Assembly (NCBI RefSeq): GCF_000963005.1
Contig: NZ_JZHZ01000007.1
Location: 1,818,848 to 1,882,847 of the forward strand
Source: Xanthomonas sp. GPE 39
GTDB taxonomy: Bacteria; Pseudomonadota; Gammaproteobacteria; Xanthomonadales; Xanthomonadaceae
Direction of reading: 5' to 3'
Length of the DNA stretch: 64,000 nt
Shown here: piece after piece, positions 1-9,364 of the stretch
How positions within the stretch are numbered: the stretch's first letter is position 1
Layout: every line of letters begins with the position of its first letter
Made by a program: the position numbers and the translations under genes
Notes under the pieces: model-generated
Database searches by the model: none
Told to the model about the DNA's origin: nothing
What the model saw: the letters and a program-made list of their open reading frames with translations, nothing else

Positions 1-444
1 ATCCATGCCGAGGACTTCATCGTGATGGTGGTGGGCGGGCCCAATGTGCGCACGGACTTTCACTACGACGAAGGTCCGGAGTGGTTCTACCAGCTCGAAG
101 GCGAGATGGTGCTGAAGATCCAGGAAAACGGCACGGTACGCGAGATCCCGATCCGCGCCGGCGAAACCTTCCTGTTGCCACCGAAAGTGCCGCATTCGCC
201 GCAGCGGCGACCCGACTCGGTGGGCCTGGTGATCGAACGTCGGCGCCTGCCGCACGAGAAAGATGGGCTGCTATGGTTCTGCCAGCAGTGCAACCACTTG
301 CTGTACGAAGAATACTTCCCGCTGCAGAACATCGAGACCGATTTCCCACCGGTATTCGCACGGTTCTACGCCTCCGAGACCCTGCGCACCTGCGCACGCT
401 GCGGGCACGTGCACCCGCTACCGGCGCCTGCTGCCGCGCCGTGA
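1..444 (+). CDS. nbaC: 3-hydroxyanthranilate 3,4-dioxygenase (C-terminal part, cut by window start)
   Basis: Opens the ring of 3-hydroxyanthranilate to 2-amino-3-carboxymuconate semialdehyde, the precursor of quinolinate and NAD. The frame is open from base 1 and ends at 444, giving 147 residues; the family is about 175 long, so roughly 30 N-terminal residues lie outside. The cupin iron ligands are visible: His and Glu in [12 protein letters not shown] and His in PPKVPHSP. The C-terminal rubredoxin-like metal site typical of bacterial enzymes is present as CQQC and CARCGH. It is first in a run with fusC-like, kynU and kmo genes, with small gaps, so one transcription unit is likely. The family is certain; only the start is missing. 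Confidence 0.93.
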   Translation: MHAEDFIVMVVGGPNVRTDFHYDEGPEWFYQLEGEMVLKIQENGTVREIPIRAGETFLLPPKVPHSPQRRPDSVGLVIERRRLPHEKDGLLWFCQQCNHLLYEEYFPLQNIETDFPPVFARFYASETLRTCARCGHVHPLPAPAAAP

Positions 445-472
445 ATCTTCTGCGCCAAGCGCTCGGGCAACG

Positions 473-2608
473 ATGCTACGTAGCCTGATCGCACTGAAGC
501 CGCGCGACGTCCCGATGCGGGTCGCGTTGCGCAATACCGTCGCGGTGGTGGCACCGCTGGCACTGGGCGTGGCCAGCGGGCATGCCGCAATCGGCCTGGC
601 AGTGGCCACCGGTGCGCTCAATACCATGTTCTCCGACTTGCCAGGTCCATACCGGGCCCGCATGCAGCGCATGCTGATGGCCGCGCTGGCGGCAGGCGTG
701 GCTGCCCTGCTGGGCATGCTGATCGGTACGCAGACCCTGACGCTCGCGCTGGCCGCCCTGGTGCTGGGCCTGGGCGGTGGCCTGTTGGTCGCGCTGGGTC
801 CGGTCGCGGCCAGGGCCGGGCTGACCAGCATGATCCTGCTGGTGGTCAGCGCCGACGTACATCTGCCTGCGATGCAAAGCCTGGGCGTGGCCGCACTGAT
901 CTTCGCCGGTGGCGTGGTGCAGATGCTGATGGCGCTCGCGGCATGGCCACTGCAACGGTACCGCCCCGAGCGCTTCGCCCTGGCGGACCTGATGCGGCAA
1001 ATAGCCGGCATTGCGCGTCAACGGCCCAATGCGAGCACCGTGGCACCGGCAACCGAAGCCGTGCTCGAAGCAATGGTGATGCTGCACGGAGAGCACCGTT
1101 CGCGCGGACTGGCAGTACAGTCGTTACGCATCATCGCCGAACTCTGCGAACGCACGCGGCAAGAGCTACTGACCCTGTCCGACCTGCACGGGCGTCTGGA
1201 GACGACCTCCCCGGCACGAGTACCGATCGAGCGCGTGCTCGAACGCAGCGCGGTCGTACTGGACCAACTGGCCTATGCCATGGATAACGCCGCCGATCCC
1301 AAAGCCGCAGCCGACTCGATGACCGGCTTCGACGATCTTGTCGCAACACTGGCACAGGTGCAGGCGCAAACCGAAGACACCCGCGAGCGCCGCCTGCTAC
1401 GTATCGCGGTGGCCCGCGTACAAGGACTCGGCGGGCAGTTACGCGCGCTGGTCCGCAACGGCCACTGGGCCAGCAGCCGCGGCGAGATCCAGGCCGAACT
1501 GGCCGAGGCACGCCTACCGGCCGCACTGCGACCAAGGGCGCCACTGCAAACCTTGCGCGCCAACCTGCGCATGTCCTCGGTCGCGTTCCGGCATGCGTTG
1601 CGCTGTGGAGTGTGTCTGGCGCTGGCGGTGCTGTTCGCGCGCTGGCAGGCGATCCCGCACGGCTACTGGATCCCGATGACCACCGCGATCGTGCTCAAGC
1701 CGGATTTCGGTGGCACCCTGCGCTTCGGCGCACTACGCGTGGCAGGCACCCTCGTCGGGCTGCTGCTGGCCACCGTCCTGACCCACGCCGTGATGGACGG
1801 GACGGTGGTGCGCCTGCTGTTACTCACCCTCTTTTGCCTGGGCTTCCGTTTGCTGACCCAAGTCAACTACGGCCTCGGCGTGGCATCGCTGACCGGCATG
1901 CTGGTGCTGCTGCTGTCCTTCGAGGGGATGGCCCCAGGCCAGGCCATCGGCGAGCGCATCCAGGCCACCCTGCTCGGCAGCGGCCTGGCACTGGTCGCCT
2001 ACGCACTATGGCCGACCTGGGAACGCCAACATCTGCGCGCCACGCTGGCGCAATTGCTGCTGACCTATCGTGACCATCTGCTCGCAGTGCTGGAAGGACA
2101 GCCGCAGGCCCTGCCGGAAACCCGCGCCGCCGCACGCACCGCACGCACCAACGTGCAGGCCTCGATCGAGCGGCTGCGTGGCGAACCGCGGCGCAAGCGC
2201 AACCTACGCGAACTCACCCTGGCCGAATCGGTACTGGCCAACGGCAACCGTCTGATCCGCGCCTCACTGATGTTGGAAGCCGTACTGCGGGAAGCACCAG
2301 CGCAACCGGCACTACCGGAGTTGCAGCACTTCCACCAACAGGCCCACAGCGCCTTGACCCAACTGGCCGACAGCCTGCACGAGGGCACCCCACCAGCGCC
2401 GGCGACGCTGCGTACCGACGAACGTCGCCTGGCCGAAGCGCTGGCCGCACATGCACAGGAGGGGGTCGAGAGCAGCGTGCTATCGGCCCTGGCCGATACC
2501 AGCGACCGTATCGCCGACAGCATTGGCACCCTGACCCACGTACTGCGCAGCGCGCTCTTGCCGGGTGCGCCCAGCGGCCTCGACAAAGCCGCACTGCGCC
2601 AGCGGTAA
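473..2608 (+). CDS. FUSC family inner-membrane protein
   Basis: A 711-residue membrane protein of the FUSC/YccS-like family, related to aromatic-acid exporters. Two hydrophobic bundles of several helices each (about residues 15-160 and 375-520) are separated and followed by long soluble, Ala/Leu/Arg-rich helical regions, the usual two-repeat FUSC layout. The start ATG at 473 was chosen because it opens directly on LRSLIALKPRDVPMRVALR, the typical N-terminus; the open frame runs further upstream over the dioxygenase gene. It sits 28 bases after nbaC and 31 before kynU. From context it might export an aromatic intermediate or inhibitor of the kynurenine route; that is inference. Confidence 0.85.
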   Translation: MLRSLIALKPRDVPMRVALRNTVAVVAPLALGVASGHAAIGLAVATGALNTMFSDLPGPYRARMQRMLMAALAAGVAALLGMLIGTQTLTLALAALVLGLGGGLLVALGPVAARAGLTSMILLVVSADVHLPAMQSLGVAALIFAGGVVQMLMALAAWPLQRYRPERFALADLMRQIAGIARQRPNASTVAPATEAVLEAMVMLHGEHRSRGLAVQSLRIIAELCERTRQELLTLSDLHGRLETTSPARVPIERVLERSAVVLDQLAYAMDNAADPKAAADSMTGFDDLVATLAQVQAQTEDTRERRLLRIAVARVQGLGGQLRALVRNGHWASSRGEIQAELAEARLPAALRPRAPLQTLRANLRMSSVAFRHALRCGVCLALAVLFARWQAIPHGYWIPMTTAIVLKPDFGGTLRFGALRVAGTLVGLLLATVLTHAVMDGTVVRLLLLTLFCLGFRLLTQVNYGLGVASLTGMLVLLLSFEGMAPGQAIGERIQATLLGSGLALVAYALWPTWERQHLRATLAQLLLTYRDHLLAVLEGQPQALPETRAAARTARTNVQASIERLRGEPRRKRNLRELTLAESVLANGNRLIRASLMLEAVLREAPAQPALPELQHFHQQAHSALTQLADSLHEGTPPAPATLRTDERRLAEALAAHAQEGVESSVLSALADTSDRIADSIGTLTHVLRSALLPGAPSGLDKAALRQR

Positions 2609-2639
2609 ACTCTTGCCCTGTCTCCGGAAATCACCGCCG

Positions 2640-3911
2640 ATGCACGCGCCCCTGTCCCGCCAGCACGCCATCGCCCTCGACGCCGCCGATCCGCTGCATG
2701 CGCTACGGCAGCAATTCCTGTTCCCACAGCATCAAGGCAGCGACCAGGCCTATTTCGTCGGCAACTCTCTGGGCTTGCAGCCACGCAGCGCGCGCGCCGC
2801 CGTGCAGGAAGTGCTGGACACATGGTCGACCCTGGCCGTGGAAGGACATTTCAACGGCGCGACGCAGTGGATGAGCTACCACGAATTACTCGCCACGCCA
2901 CTGGCGCGCCTGGTCGGTGCGCAACCACACGAAGTGGTGGCGATGAACACGCTGACGGTGAACTTGCACCTGCTGATGGTCAGCTTCTACCGCCCGACCC
3001 GCGAGCGCCCGGCGATCTTGATCGAAGCCGGTGCATTCCCCTCCGACCGGCATGCGGTCGTCTCGCAGATCCGCTTCCATGGCTTCGATCCGGCAACCGA
3101 CCTGATCGAAGTACAGCCCGACAGCGCCGACGGCACGGTGTCGCTGGAGGCGATCGCGCGCACCATCGAGGAACACGCACCGCGCCTGGCGCTGGTGCTA
3201 TGGCCCGGCGTGCAGTACCGCACCGGTCAGGCCTTCGATCTGGCCGCAGTGGCGCAGTTGGCGCGCAAGGCCGGCGCGGCGCTGGGCTTCGACCTGGCCC
3301 ACGCGATCGGCAACCTCCCACTGCATCTGCACGACATCGGCGCGGATTTTGCGGTGTGGTGCCATTACAAGTATCTCAACGCCGGCCCCGGTGCGATCGC
3401 CGGTGCCTTCGTGCATGAGCGGCATGGGCATGGCGATACCCCGCGTTTTGCCGGCTGGTGGGGCCACGATAAGCGCAGTCGGTTTCAAATGCAGCGGGAC
3501 TTCGTCGCCGCGCCGGGTGCCGACGGCTGGCAACTCAGCAATCCGCCGATCCTGAGCATGGCGCCGCTACGCGCCTCGCTGGAATTGTTCGAACGCGCCG
3601 GCATGCCCGCATTGCGGCACAAATCGCAACAACTCACCGGTTACCTGGAGACGCTGATCCACGCACGACTGGCCAACACCTTGCAGATCCTCACCCCCTC
3701 CGATCCGGCGCAACGCGGCTGCCAACTGTCGTTACGCGTGGCCGGTGGTCGCGCGCGTGGCCGCTCGTTGTTCGAATACCTGCAATCGGTCGGCGTTCTC
3801 GGCGACTGGCGCGAGCCGGACGTCATCCGCATCAGCCCGGTCCCACTGTACAACCAGTATCACGATGTCTACCGCTTCGTCGAAGCCGTGGAAACCTGGG
3901 CCGGCCTCTGA
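2640..3911 (+). CDS. kynU: Kynureninase
   Basis: PLP enzyme that cleaves 3-hydroxykynurenine to 3-hydroxyanthranilate and alanine (kynurenine to anthranilate as a side reaction). 423 residues, normal for the family. The PLP lysine lies in WCHYKYLNAGPG (about residue 245), and the phosphate/PLP pocket sequences GNSLGLQPRS and FDLAHAIGN are present, as is the late YNQYHDVYRFVEA. ATG at 2640 gives the normal N-terminus. It lies between the FUSC gene and kmo. With its neighbours it supplies quinolinate for de novo NAD synthesis by the aerobic tryptophan route used by xanthomonads. Confidence 0.95.
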   Translation: MHAPLSRQHAIALDAADPLHALRQQFLFPQHQGSDQAYFVGNSLGLQPRSARAAVQEVLDTWSTLAVEGHFNGATQWMSYHELLATPLARLVGAQPHEVVAMNTLTVNLHLLMVSFYRPTRERPAILIEAGAFPSDRHAVVSQIRFHGFDPATDLIEVQPDSADGTVSLEAIARTIEEHAPRLALVLWPGVQYRTGQAFDLAAVAQLARKAGAALGFDLAHAIGNLPLHLHDIGADFAVWCHYKYLNAGPGAIAGAFVHERHGHGDTPRFAGWWGHDKRSRFQMQRDFVAAPGADGWQLSNPPILSMAPLRASLELFERAGMPALRHKSQQLTGYLETLIHARLANTLQILTPSDPAQRGCQLSLRVAGGRARGRSLFEYLQSVGVLGDWREPDVIRISPVPLYNQYHDVYRFVEAVETWAGL

Positions 3912-3960
3912 GCCGCGCCTTCCTGCGCGGCACCTCGCCGCGTCTCTGTCGGACACCGCA

Positions 3961-5325
3961 TTGAATCACTCTTCTCGCAACATCACCCTGATCGGCGCTG
4001 GCTTAGCCGGCTCCCTGCTTGCCATCCTGCTCTCACGCCAAGGCTGGCAGGTCACCGTGTACGAACGCCGTGGCGATCCGCGCATCCACGATTACGAGCG
4101 TGGTCGCTCGATCAACATGGCCCTGGCCGAGCGCGGCCTGCATGCGTTGCGCCAAGCCGGCGCGGACACCGCGGTGATGGCCAAGGCGGTGATGATGCGC
4201 GGGCGCATGGTGCACCTTGCCGATGGGCAAGCGCAGTTGCAGCGCTACGGGCGCGACGACAGCGAAGTGATCTGGTCGGTGCACCGCAAGGATCTCAACA
4301 TCACCCTGCTGCAGTTGGCCGAGCAGGCCGGTGCGCGCATCCACTTCTACCACCGCCTGCACACGGTGGATTTCGACGCTGGCTACGCGCGCTTCATCGA
4401 CGACCGTAACGACCAGCCGCACGACATCCATTTCGATAGCATGATCGGTGCCGATGGCGCCGGCTCGGCGCTGCGCAGGGCGATGCAACGTCAGGCGCCG
4501 ATGGCCGAGCACATCGAATTCCTCGACCATTCCTACAAGGAACTGGAAATCCCTCCCGCCGCCGATGGCAGCTTCTGCATCGAGCCCAACGTCTTGCACG
4601 TGTGGCCGCGCGGCCATTACATGTGCATCGCCCTGCCCAATCACGAAGGCACCTTCACCGTTACCTTGTTTCTGCCCAACAAGGGCGAGCCAAGCTTCGC
4701 CAACATCCGTAGCGGCAAAGAGGCAGTGGCGCTGTTCGCGCGCGACTTCGCCGATGCGCTGCCGCTGATGCCGCAACTGGCCGAACACTGGGAACAGCAT
4801 CCACCTGGCCTGCTCGGCACGCTGTGCCTGGAGCGCTGGCACCTGGGCGCACGCGCGGTGCTGCTCGGCGATGCAGCGCACGCGATGGTGCCGTTCCACG
4901 GGCAAGGCATGAATTGCGCCTTCGAAGACTGCGTGGCCCTGGCCGCACATCTACAACGCGAACCGGACCTTGCCCGTGCCTACGCCGCATTCGAAGCCGA
5001 GCGCAAACCCAACGCCGGGGCCATCCAACAGATGGCGCTGGAAAACTACATCGAAATGCGCGACCGCGTCGGCGATAGCGGTTTCCTGCTGCAACGCGAA
5101 TTGGAACAGGCACTGCAAGCACGCTATCCGACCCGCTTCGTGCCGCACTACAGCATGGTCACCTTCCTGCGCACGGGATATGCGCAAGTGCTCGAACGCA
5201 GCCAGATCCAACGCGACATCCTGGTGCAGGCGACGCAGGGCCACTGCGATTTGAGCCGAATCGACTGGAACTGGCTGGAACGCACCGTGCATGCGCGCCT
5301 GACACCGCTGGAGGGCGCACGCTGA
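3961..5325 (+). CDS. kmo: Kynurenine 3-monooxygenase
   Basis: FAD- and NADPH-dependent hydroxylase making 3-hydroxykynurenine from kynurenine. The N-terminal Rossmann motif is LIGAGLAGSLLA, the FAD ribityl motif is GDAAHAMVPFHGQGMN, and a DG motif (GADGAGSALR) lies between. About 454 residues, the family length. No ATG or GTG lies in frame between the upstream gene and the FAD motif; TTG at 3961 gives a normal short N-terminus before NITLIGAG and is my chosen start. It follows kynU by 49 bases. Kmo and kynU are listed in reverse of the biochemical order, which is common. Confidence 0.95.
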   Translation: MNHSSRNITLIGAGLAGSLLAILLSRQGWQVTVYERRGDPRIHDYERGRSINMALAERGLHALRQAGADTAVMAKAVMMRGRMVHLADGQAQLQRYGRDDSEVIWSVHRKDLNITLLQLAEQAGARIHFYHRLHTVDFDAGYARFIDDRNDQPHDIHFDSMIGADGAGSALRRAMQRQAPMAEHIEFLDHSYKELEIPPAADGSFCIEPNVLHVWPRGHYMCIALPNHEGTFTVTLFLPNKGEPSFANIRSGKEAVALFARDFADALPLMPQLAEHWEQHPPGLLGTLCLERWHLGARAVLLGDAAHAMVPFHGQGMNCAFEDCVALAAHLQREPDLARAYAAFEAERKPNAGAIQQMALENYIEMRDRVGDSGFLLQRELEQALQARYPTRFVPHYSMVTFLRTGYAQVLERSQIQRDILVQATQGHCDLSRIDWNWLERTVHARLTPLEGAR

Positions 5326-5487
5326 GACGATCTGGCTTACCCTGATGGGCGCAGCCTTGGCCGCGCGAGCAGCAACGTCCATCGCGGCGGATCGCACCAA
5401 GGCCAGCCAGAATCCCACCAATCACCACACCTCCACGGATTGGCTGGGTTCACGACGCACACTCGCCCACACCATCACGATGCAACC

Positions 5488-6927
5488 ATGCCAGACAGCT
5501 TTCTGTTCTACGACCTGGAAACCTTCGGTGCCGACCCACGACGCACACGAATCGCCCAGTTCGCGGCGGTGCGGACCGACGCGGCACTGAATCAGATCGA
5601 GGAACCAATCAGTTTCTTCGTGCAGCCAGCCGACGACCTGCTGCCCTCTCCGGTCGCCACGCTTATCACCGGCATCACCCCACAGCAAGCGCTGCGCGAA
5701 GGCATCAACGAAGCCGACGCGTTCGCGCGCATCGTCGAGCAGATGGCGCGGCCACAGACCTGCACCTTGGGCTACAACTCGCTGCGCTTCGATGACGAAT
5801 TCATCCGCCACGGCCTGTTCCGCAACTTCCACGATCCCTACGAGCGCGAATGGCGCGGTGGTAATTCGCGCTGGGACCTGCTGGACATGTTGCGGCTGAT
5901 GCACGCCCTGCGCCCGGATGGCATCGTCTGGCCGCAGCGCGAAGATGGCGCCACCTCGTTCAAGCTGGAGCAGTTGGCGCTCGCCAATGGCGTGCGCGAC
6001 GGCGACGCGCACGAGGCGCTCTCCGACGTCTACGCCACCATCGGCATGGCCCGACATTTCCGTCGCTGCCAACCGCGCTTGTGGGACTACGCACTGAAAC
6101 TGCGCGACAAACGTTTCTGCGCCAGCCTGCTGGACGTGACCGCGATGCAACCGGTCCTGCATGTATCGATGCGCTACCCAGCCTCGCGTCTGTGTGCCGC
6201 CCCAGTGCTGCCGCTGACGCGACACCCGCGCATCGACAGCCGGGTGGTGGTGTTCGACCTGGAAGGCGACATCGACGCACTATTGCGCTGCACACCGGAA
6301 GAAATCGCCGACCGTCTCTACACCCCGCAAGCGGACCTGCCCGAGGGCGAGCAACGCATCCCGCTCAAGGAAGTGCATCTGAACAAGGCACCAGCCTTGG
6401 TCGCGTGGGCGCATCTGCGCGAGGCCGAATTCGAACGACTGGGCATCGACCCGGTACAAGCGCAGGCCAAGGCCGCGCGCTTGCGCGAGGCCGGCCCGAG
6501 CCTGGCGGAAAAGGTACGCCGCGTCTTCGCCAGCGAGCGAGCCAGCGCACCCGCCGACGTCGATGCCTCCCTCTACGATGGCTTTCTGGCCGATACGGAT
6601 AAGCGCGCAATGGCACAAATACGGGCGACGGCACCAACACAGTTGGCGCCACTGGAGCGCAGCCTGCGCGATCCACGCCTGCCCGAACTGTTGTTCCGCT
6701 ACCGCGCGCGCAACTGGCCGCAGACGCTATCGAGCGCCGAACAGACGCGCTGGGACGATTACCGACGCCAGCGCTTGCAAGTCGATAACGGCCTGTCCGA
6801 GTTGACCTTCGAGCGCTATGCCGCGCAACTGACCGATTTACGTCTAGCTCACCCTGAAGATGCTACCAAGCACATTCTGCTCGACCAATTGGCCGCTTGG
6901 AGCCAAGACCTGCAACGCACCCTATGA
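5488..6927 (+). CDS. sbcB: Exodeoxyribonuclease I
   Basis: Single-strand-specific 3'-5' exonuclease of mismatch repair and recombination. The DEDDh active site begins with FLFYDLETFGADP (Asp/Glu pair near residue 10) and closes with DAHEALSDVYATI; the central LGYNSLRFDDEF carries another acidic ligand. An SH3-like and a helical C-terminal domain fill out 479 residues, close to the 475 of the E. coli enzyme. ATG at 5488 fits the N-terminus. Its TGA overlaps the ATG of the next gene by four bases, so the two are probably co-translated. Confidence 0.95.
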   Translation: MPDSFLFYDLETFGADPRRTRIAQFAAVRTDAALNQIEEPISFFVQPADDLLPSPVATLITGITPQQALREGINEADAFARIVEQMARPQTCTLGYNSLRFDDEFIRHGLFRNFHDPYEREWRGGNSRWDLLDMLRLMHALRPDGIVWPQREDGATSFKLEQLALANGVRDGDAHEALSDVYATIGMARHFRRCQPRLWDYALKLRDKRFCASLLDVTAMQPVLHVSMRYPASRLCAAPVLPLTRHPRIDSRVVVFDLEGDIDALLRCTPEEIADRLYTPQADLPEGEQRIPLKEVHLNKAPALVAWAHLREAEFERLGIDPVQAQAKAARLREAGPSLAEKVRRVFASERASAPADVDASLYDGFLADTDKRAMAQIRATAPTQLAPLERSLRDPRLPELLFRYRARNWPQTLSSAEQTRWDDYRRQRLQVDNGLSELTFERYAAQLTDLRLAHPEDATKHILLDQLAAWSQDLQRTL

Positions 6928-7610
6928 CCAGCTATTTCAGCGACGCCAGCCTCAAATTTCTGCGTGCCCTGGCCCGGCACAATGACAAGACCTGGTTCAA
7001 CGCCAATCGGCATCAATACGAAGAACATGTGCGTCAGCCGTTCCTGCGCCTGATCGTCGATTTACAGCCTGACTTGGCCCAGCTCAGCGAACATTTCCGC
7101 GCAGACCCGCGCGGCGTGGGCGGCTCGCTGTTGCGCATCCACCGCGACGCGCGCTTTTCCCACGACAAATCGCCCTACAAGACCTGGCAGGGTGCGCGCC
7201 TGTTCCACGCACGACGCAAGCAAGTGCCGGCGCCATCGTTCTACATCCACCTGGAGCCGGGCGAGAGCTTCGTCGGCGCCGGGCTCTGGCATCCGGAACC
7301 GGAGACACAGCGCAAGGTGCGTCAGTTTATCTTCGACAATCCCGGCAGTTGGAAGAGCGCCGCGCACGCGCCGTCGCTGCGTCGACGCTTCGAGCTTGAA
7401 GAAAGCGAAGTCTTGGTGCGACCACCGCGCGGCTTTCCGGCCGAATTCCCGTTCATCGACGATCTCAAGCACAAGAACTGGGTGTTCTGGCGCCACCTCG
7501 ACGATGCGGCCATGACCGGGCCAAAGCTGCGCGCGCAGATCGCCACCGACCTGCGCACGCTGGGGCCGTTCGTGGATTACCTGTGCGCGGCGCTGGATCT
7601 GGAATTCTGA
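6924..7610 (+). CDS. DUF2461 domain protein
   Basis: A 228-residue cytoplasmic protein of the DUF2461 (TIGR02453) family. Recognisable family stretches are FLRALARHNDKTWF near the N-terminus, RIHRDARFSHDKSPYKTW, and FYIHLEPGESFVGAGLW in the core. No catalytic function is established for the family, and I infer none. The ATG overlaps the stop of sbcB in an ATGA arrangement, which fixes the start. No signal peptide or membrane segment is visible. Confidence 0.88.
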   Translation: MTSYFSDASLKFLRALARHNDKTWFNANRHQYEEHVRQPFLRLIVDLQPDLAQLSEHFRADPRGVGGSLLRIHRDARFSHDKSPYKTWQGARLFHARRKQVPAPSFYIHLEPGESFVGAGLWHPEPETQRKVRQFIFDNPGSWKSAAHAPSLRRRFELEESEVLVRPPRGFPAEFPFIDDLKHKNWVFWRHLDDAAMTGPKLRAQIATDLRTLGPFVDYLCAALDLEF

Positions 7611-7653
7611 AAACCCATCGCGACAACGACACCCGCACACCCGGAGACATGCG

Positions 7654-8190
7654 ATGAAGAAATGGCTGGCGTTGCTGTTGTTCGCGCTGGTGGGGCTCGG
7701 CGGCTACATCGTCGCCGGTCCGTATCTGGCGATCCACGGGATCGAACAGGCGCTGCGCCAGCGCGATGCCGCCGCGCTGGAGAACTATGTCGACTTCCCT
7801 ACGCTGCGGGTCAATCTGAAAGCACAATTGGACGATGCGCTGTTGCGCCGCGCCGGACCCGACATGCAAGCAAACCTGTTCGGTGGCGCGTTGTTGTCGC
7901 TGGCCGGCAGCGTCGGTGGCATGAGCGTGGATGCGCTGGTCACACCGGCCGGCATCGGCGCGCTGCTGCAGGGCGATGCGCTGTGGAAACGCGCCAGCGG
8001 CGATACCGTCGGCGGCGACACCTATGCCGCGCCGCGTCCACCACAGCCACTGCAACAGGCCGAACAACGCTTCGAGTCGACCTCACGCTTCGTCGCCACG
8101 ATACACACGAAAGATGGCACTGCCGTGCCGTGCGTGTTCACCCGCGATGGCCTGCACTGGAAACTCAGCAACATTCTGTTACCACTGTAA
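7654..8190 (+). CDS. DUF2939 domain protein, membrane-anchored
   Basis: A 178-residue protein beginning with a short basic end and a hydrophobic segment (about residues 4-22) that should anchor it in the inner membrane or act as a signal peptide. The body matches the DUF2939 pattern: a helical part with AIHGIEQALRQRDAAALENYV and VDFPTLRVNLKAQL, then a C-terminal beta part. The function of the family is unknown. It starts 43 bases after the DUF2461 gene, so it may be in the same unit, and its stop is followed by the convergent 5'-nucleotidase gene. Confidence 0.8.
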   Translation: MKKWLALLLFALVGLGGYIVAGPYLAIHGIEQALRQRDAAALENYVDFPTLRVNLKAQLDDALLRRAGPDMQANLFGGALLSLAGSVGGMSVDALVTPAGIGALLQGDALWKRASGDTVGGDTYAAPRPPQPLQQAEQRFESTSRFVATIHTKDGTAVPCVFTRDGLHWKLSNILLPL

Positions 8191-8276
8191 ATGGCGGGTT
8201 TGCTGCGACAGACCTCGGCAACCTCGCCTACACCACACACCAGCGCAATGTAGCGGACCCGCACGCGCCGTAGCGC

Positions 8277-9242
8277 TTACGGCGTGGCAATATCGTTGGC
8301 TACCCCATGCGGCACATGACCGGCGGCGACCCGCTCGCGCGCGGCACTGTCGATGTTGTGCTGCGAATCGTCGAAGAAGATGTCCGCGCCGAACGCCTGC
8401 AGAAACGGCCCCTTATGACGGCCGCCGAGGAACAAGGCTTCATCCAGGCGCACACCCCAGTCGCGCAGCGTGCGAATCACACGCTCGTGCGCTGGCGCCG
8501 AGCGCGCGGTGACCAATGCCGTGCGGATCGGCGAGGCATCACCGGCCGGAAATGCCGATTGCAAGGCCTGCAAAGCCGATAGGAAATTGCGGAACGGACC
8601 GCCGGTCAGCGGCTGGCGTGCGTTTTCGCGCTCGTAGCGACCGAATGCCTCCACGCCCTGCTCGCGCGCGAGTCGCTCGCCCTCGTCGCCGAAGATCACC
8701 GCATCGCCATCGAAGGCGATGCGCAACTGCGTGGACAGACGTCCAGCGTCCAGCGCACCGGCCGCCACAGCCGCTTCCTGCGCATGTTCGCCCGGTGGCT
8801 TGGGCAGGATCGTCGCCGCGGCAACCCCATGACTGAGCGCACGCCGCACCGATTCCGGATTGGCCGACAGGAACAAATCGGTACCGAACGGTTTGACATA
8901 GGGCCAGGTCGCTTCGCCGGAGGTGAACGTCGCGCGGACGATGCCCAAGCCGTAATGCTGGATCGAATTGAAGATGCGCAGACCGGTGTCGGCGGAGTTG
9001 CGCGAGAGCAGGATCACCTCCACCGGCGGAGTCTCCGGCGGCGTGCCCTGGTTCAGCGCCAATAGCTTGCGTACCACCGGGAAGGCCACTCCTGGCAGGA
9101 GCACATCGTCCTCGCGTTCGCGCTGATAGACGCTATACGCCTGAACCCCCTCGCGTTCGAACAAGGCATGGCCTTCTTCCAAGTCGAACAGCGCACGCGA
9201 GGTAATCGCGACAGTGAGCAGACGGGGAGCATTGTCAGGCAT
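8277..9242 (-). CDS. 5'-nucleotidase (cytosolic NT5C1-like family)
   Basis: A 321-residue protein of the HAD-type 5'-nucleotidase family (Pfam 5-nucleotidase, related to animal cN-I), expected to dephosphorylate nucleoside monophosphates. Family segments visible include VAITSRALFDLEEGH at the N-terminus, ILLSRNSADTGLRIF, LRIAFDGDAVIFGDEGE (acidic active-site loop) and GADIFFDDSQHN near the C-terminus. It lies 122 bases downstream of nadK on the same strand. Beside NAD kinase and the kynurenine genes it may help recycle NMN or AMP; this is inference from position only. Confidence 0.85.
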   Translation of the reverse strand: MPDNAPRLLTVAITSRALFDLEEGHALFEREGVQAYSVYQREREDDVLLPGVAFPVVRKLLALNQGTPPETPPVEVILLSRNSADTGLRIFNSIQHYGLGIVRATFTSGEATWPYVKPFGTDLFLSANPESVRRALSHGVAAATILPKPPGEHAQEAAVAAGALDAGRLSTQLRIAFDGDAVIFGDEGERLAREQGVEAFGRYERENARQPLTGGPFRNFLSALQALQSAFPAGDASPIRTALVTARSAPAHERVIRTLRDWGVRLDEALFLGGRHKGPFLQAFGADIFFDDSQHNIDSAARERVAAGHVPHGVANDIATP

Positions 9243-9364
9243 GGACTGGGAACTCGAAACTCAGGACTCGGGAAACATCCAACCGCACCAGTGTAGCCGA
9301 GCCTGCGCAATGCGCGCCGAACGCACTGCAGCGCCTGAGCGAAGCTGCAGCTCCACGTTCACGC

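Noticed and set aside
9243-9364. Repetitive CTCGAAACTCAGGACTCGGGA-like stretch between nadK and the 5'-nucleotidase gene
   Set aside because: Looks like a short degenerate repeat of a type common in xanthomonad intergenic DNA, but no second copy was found in this window, so it is not called as a repeat.
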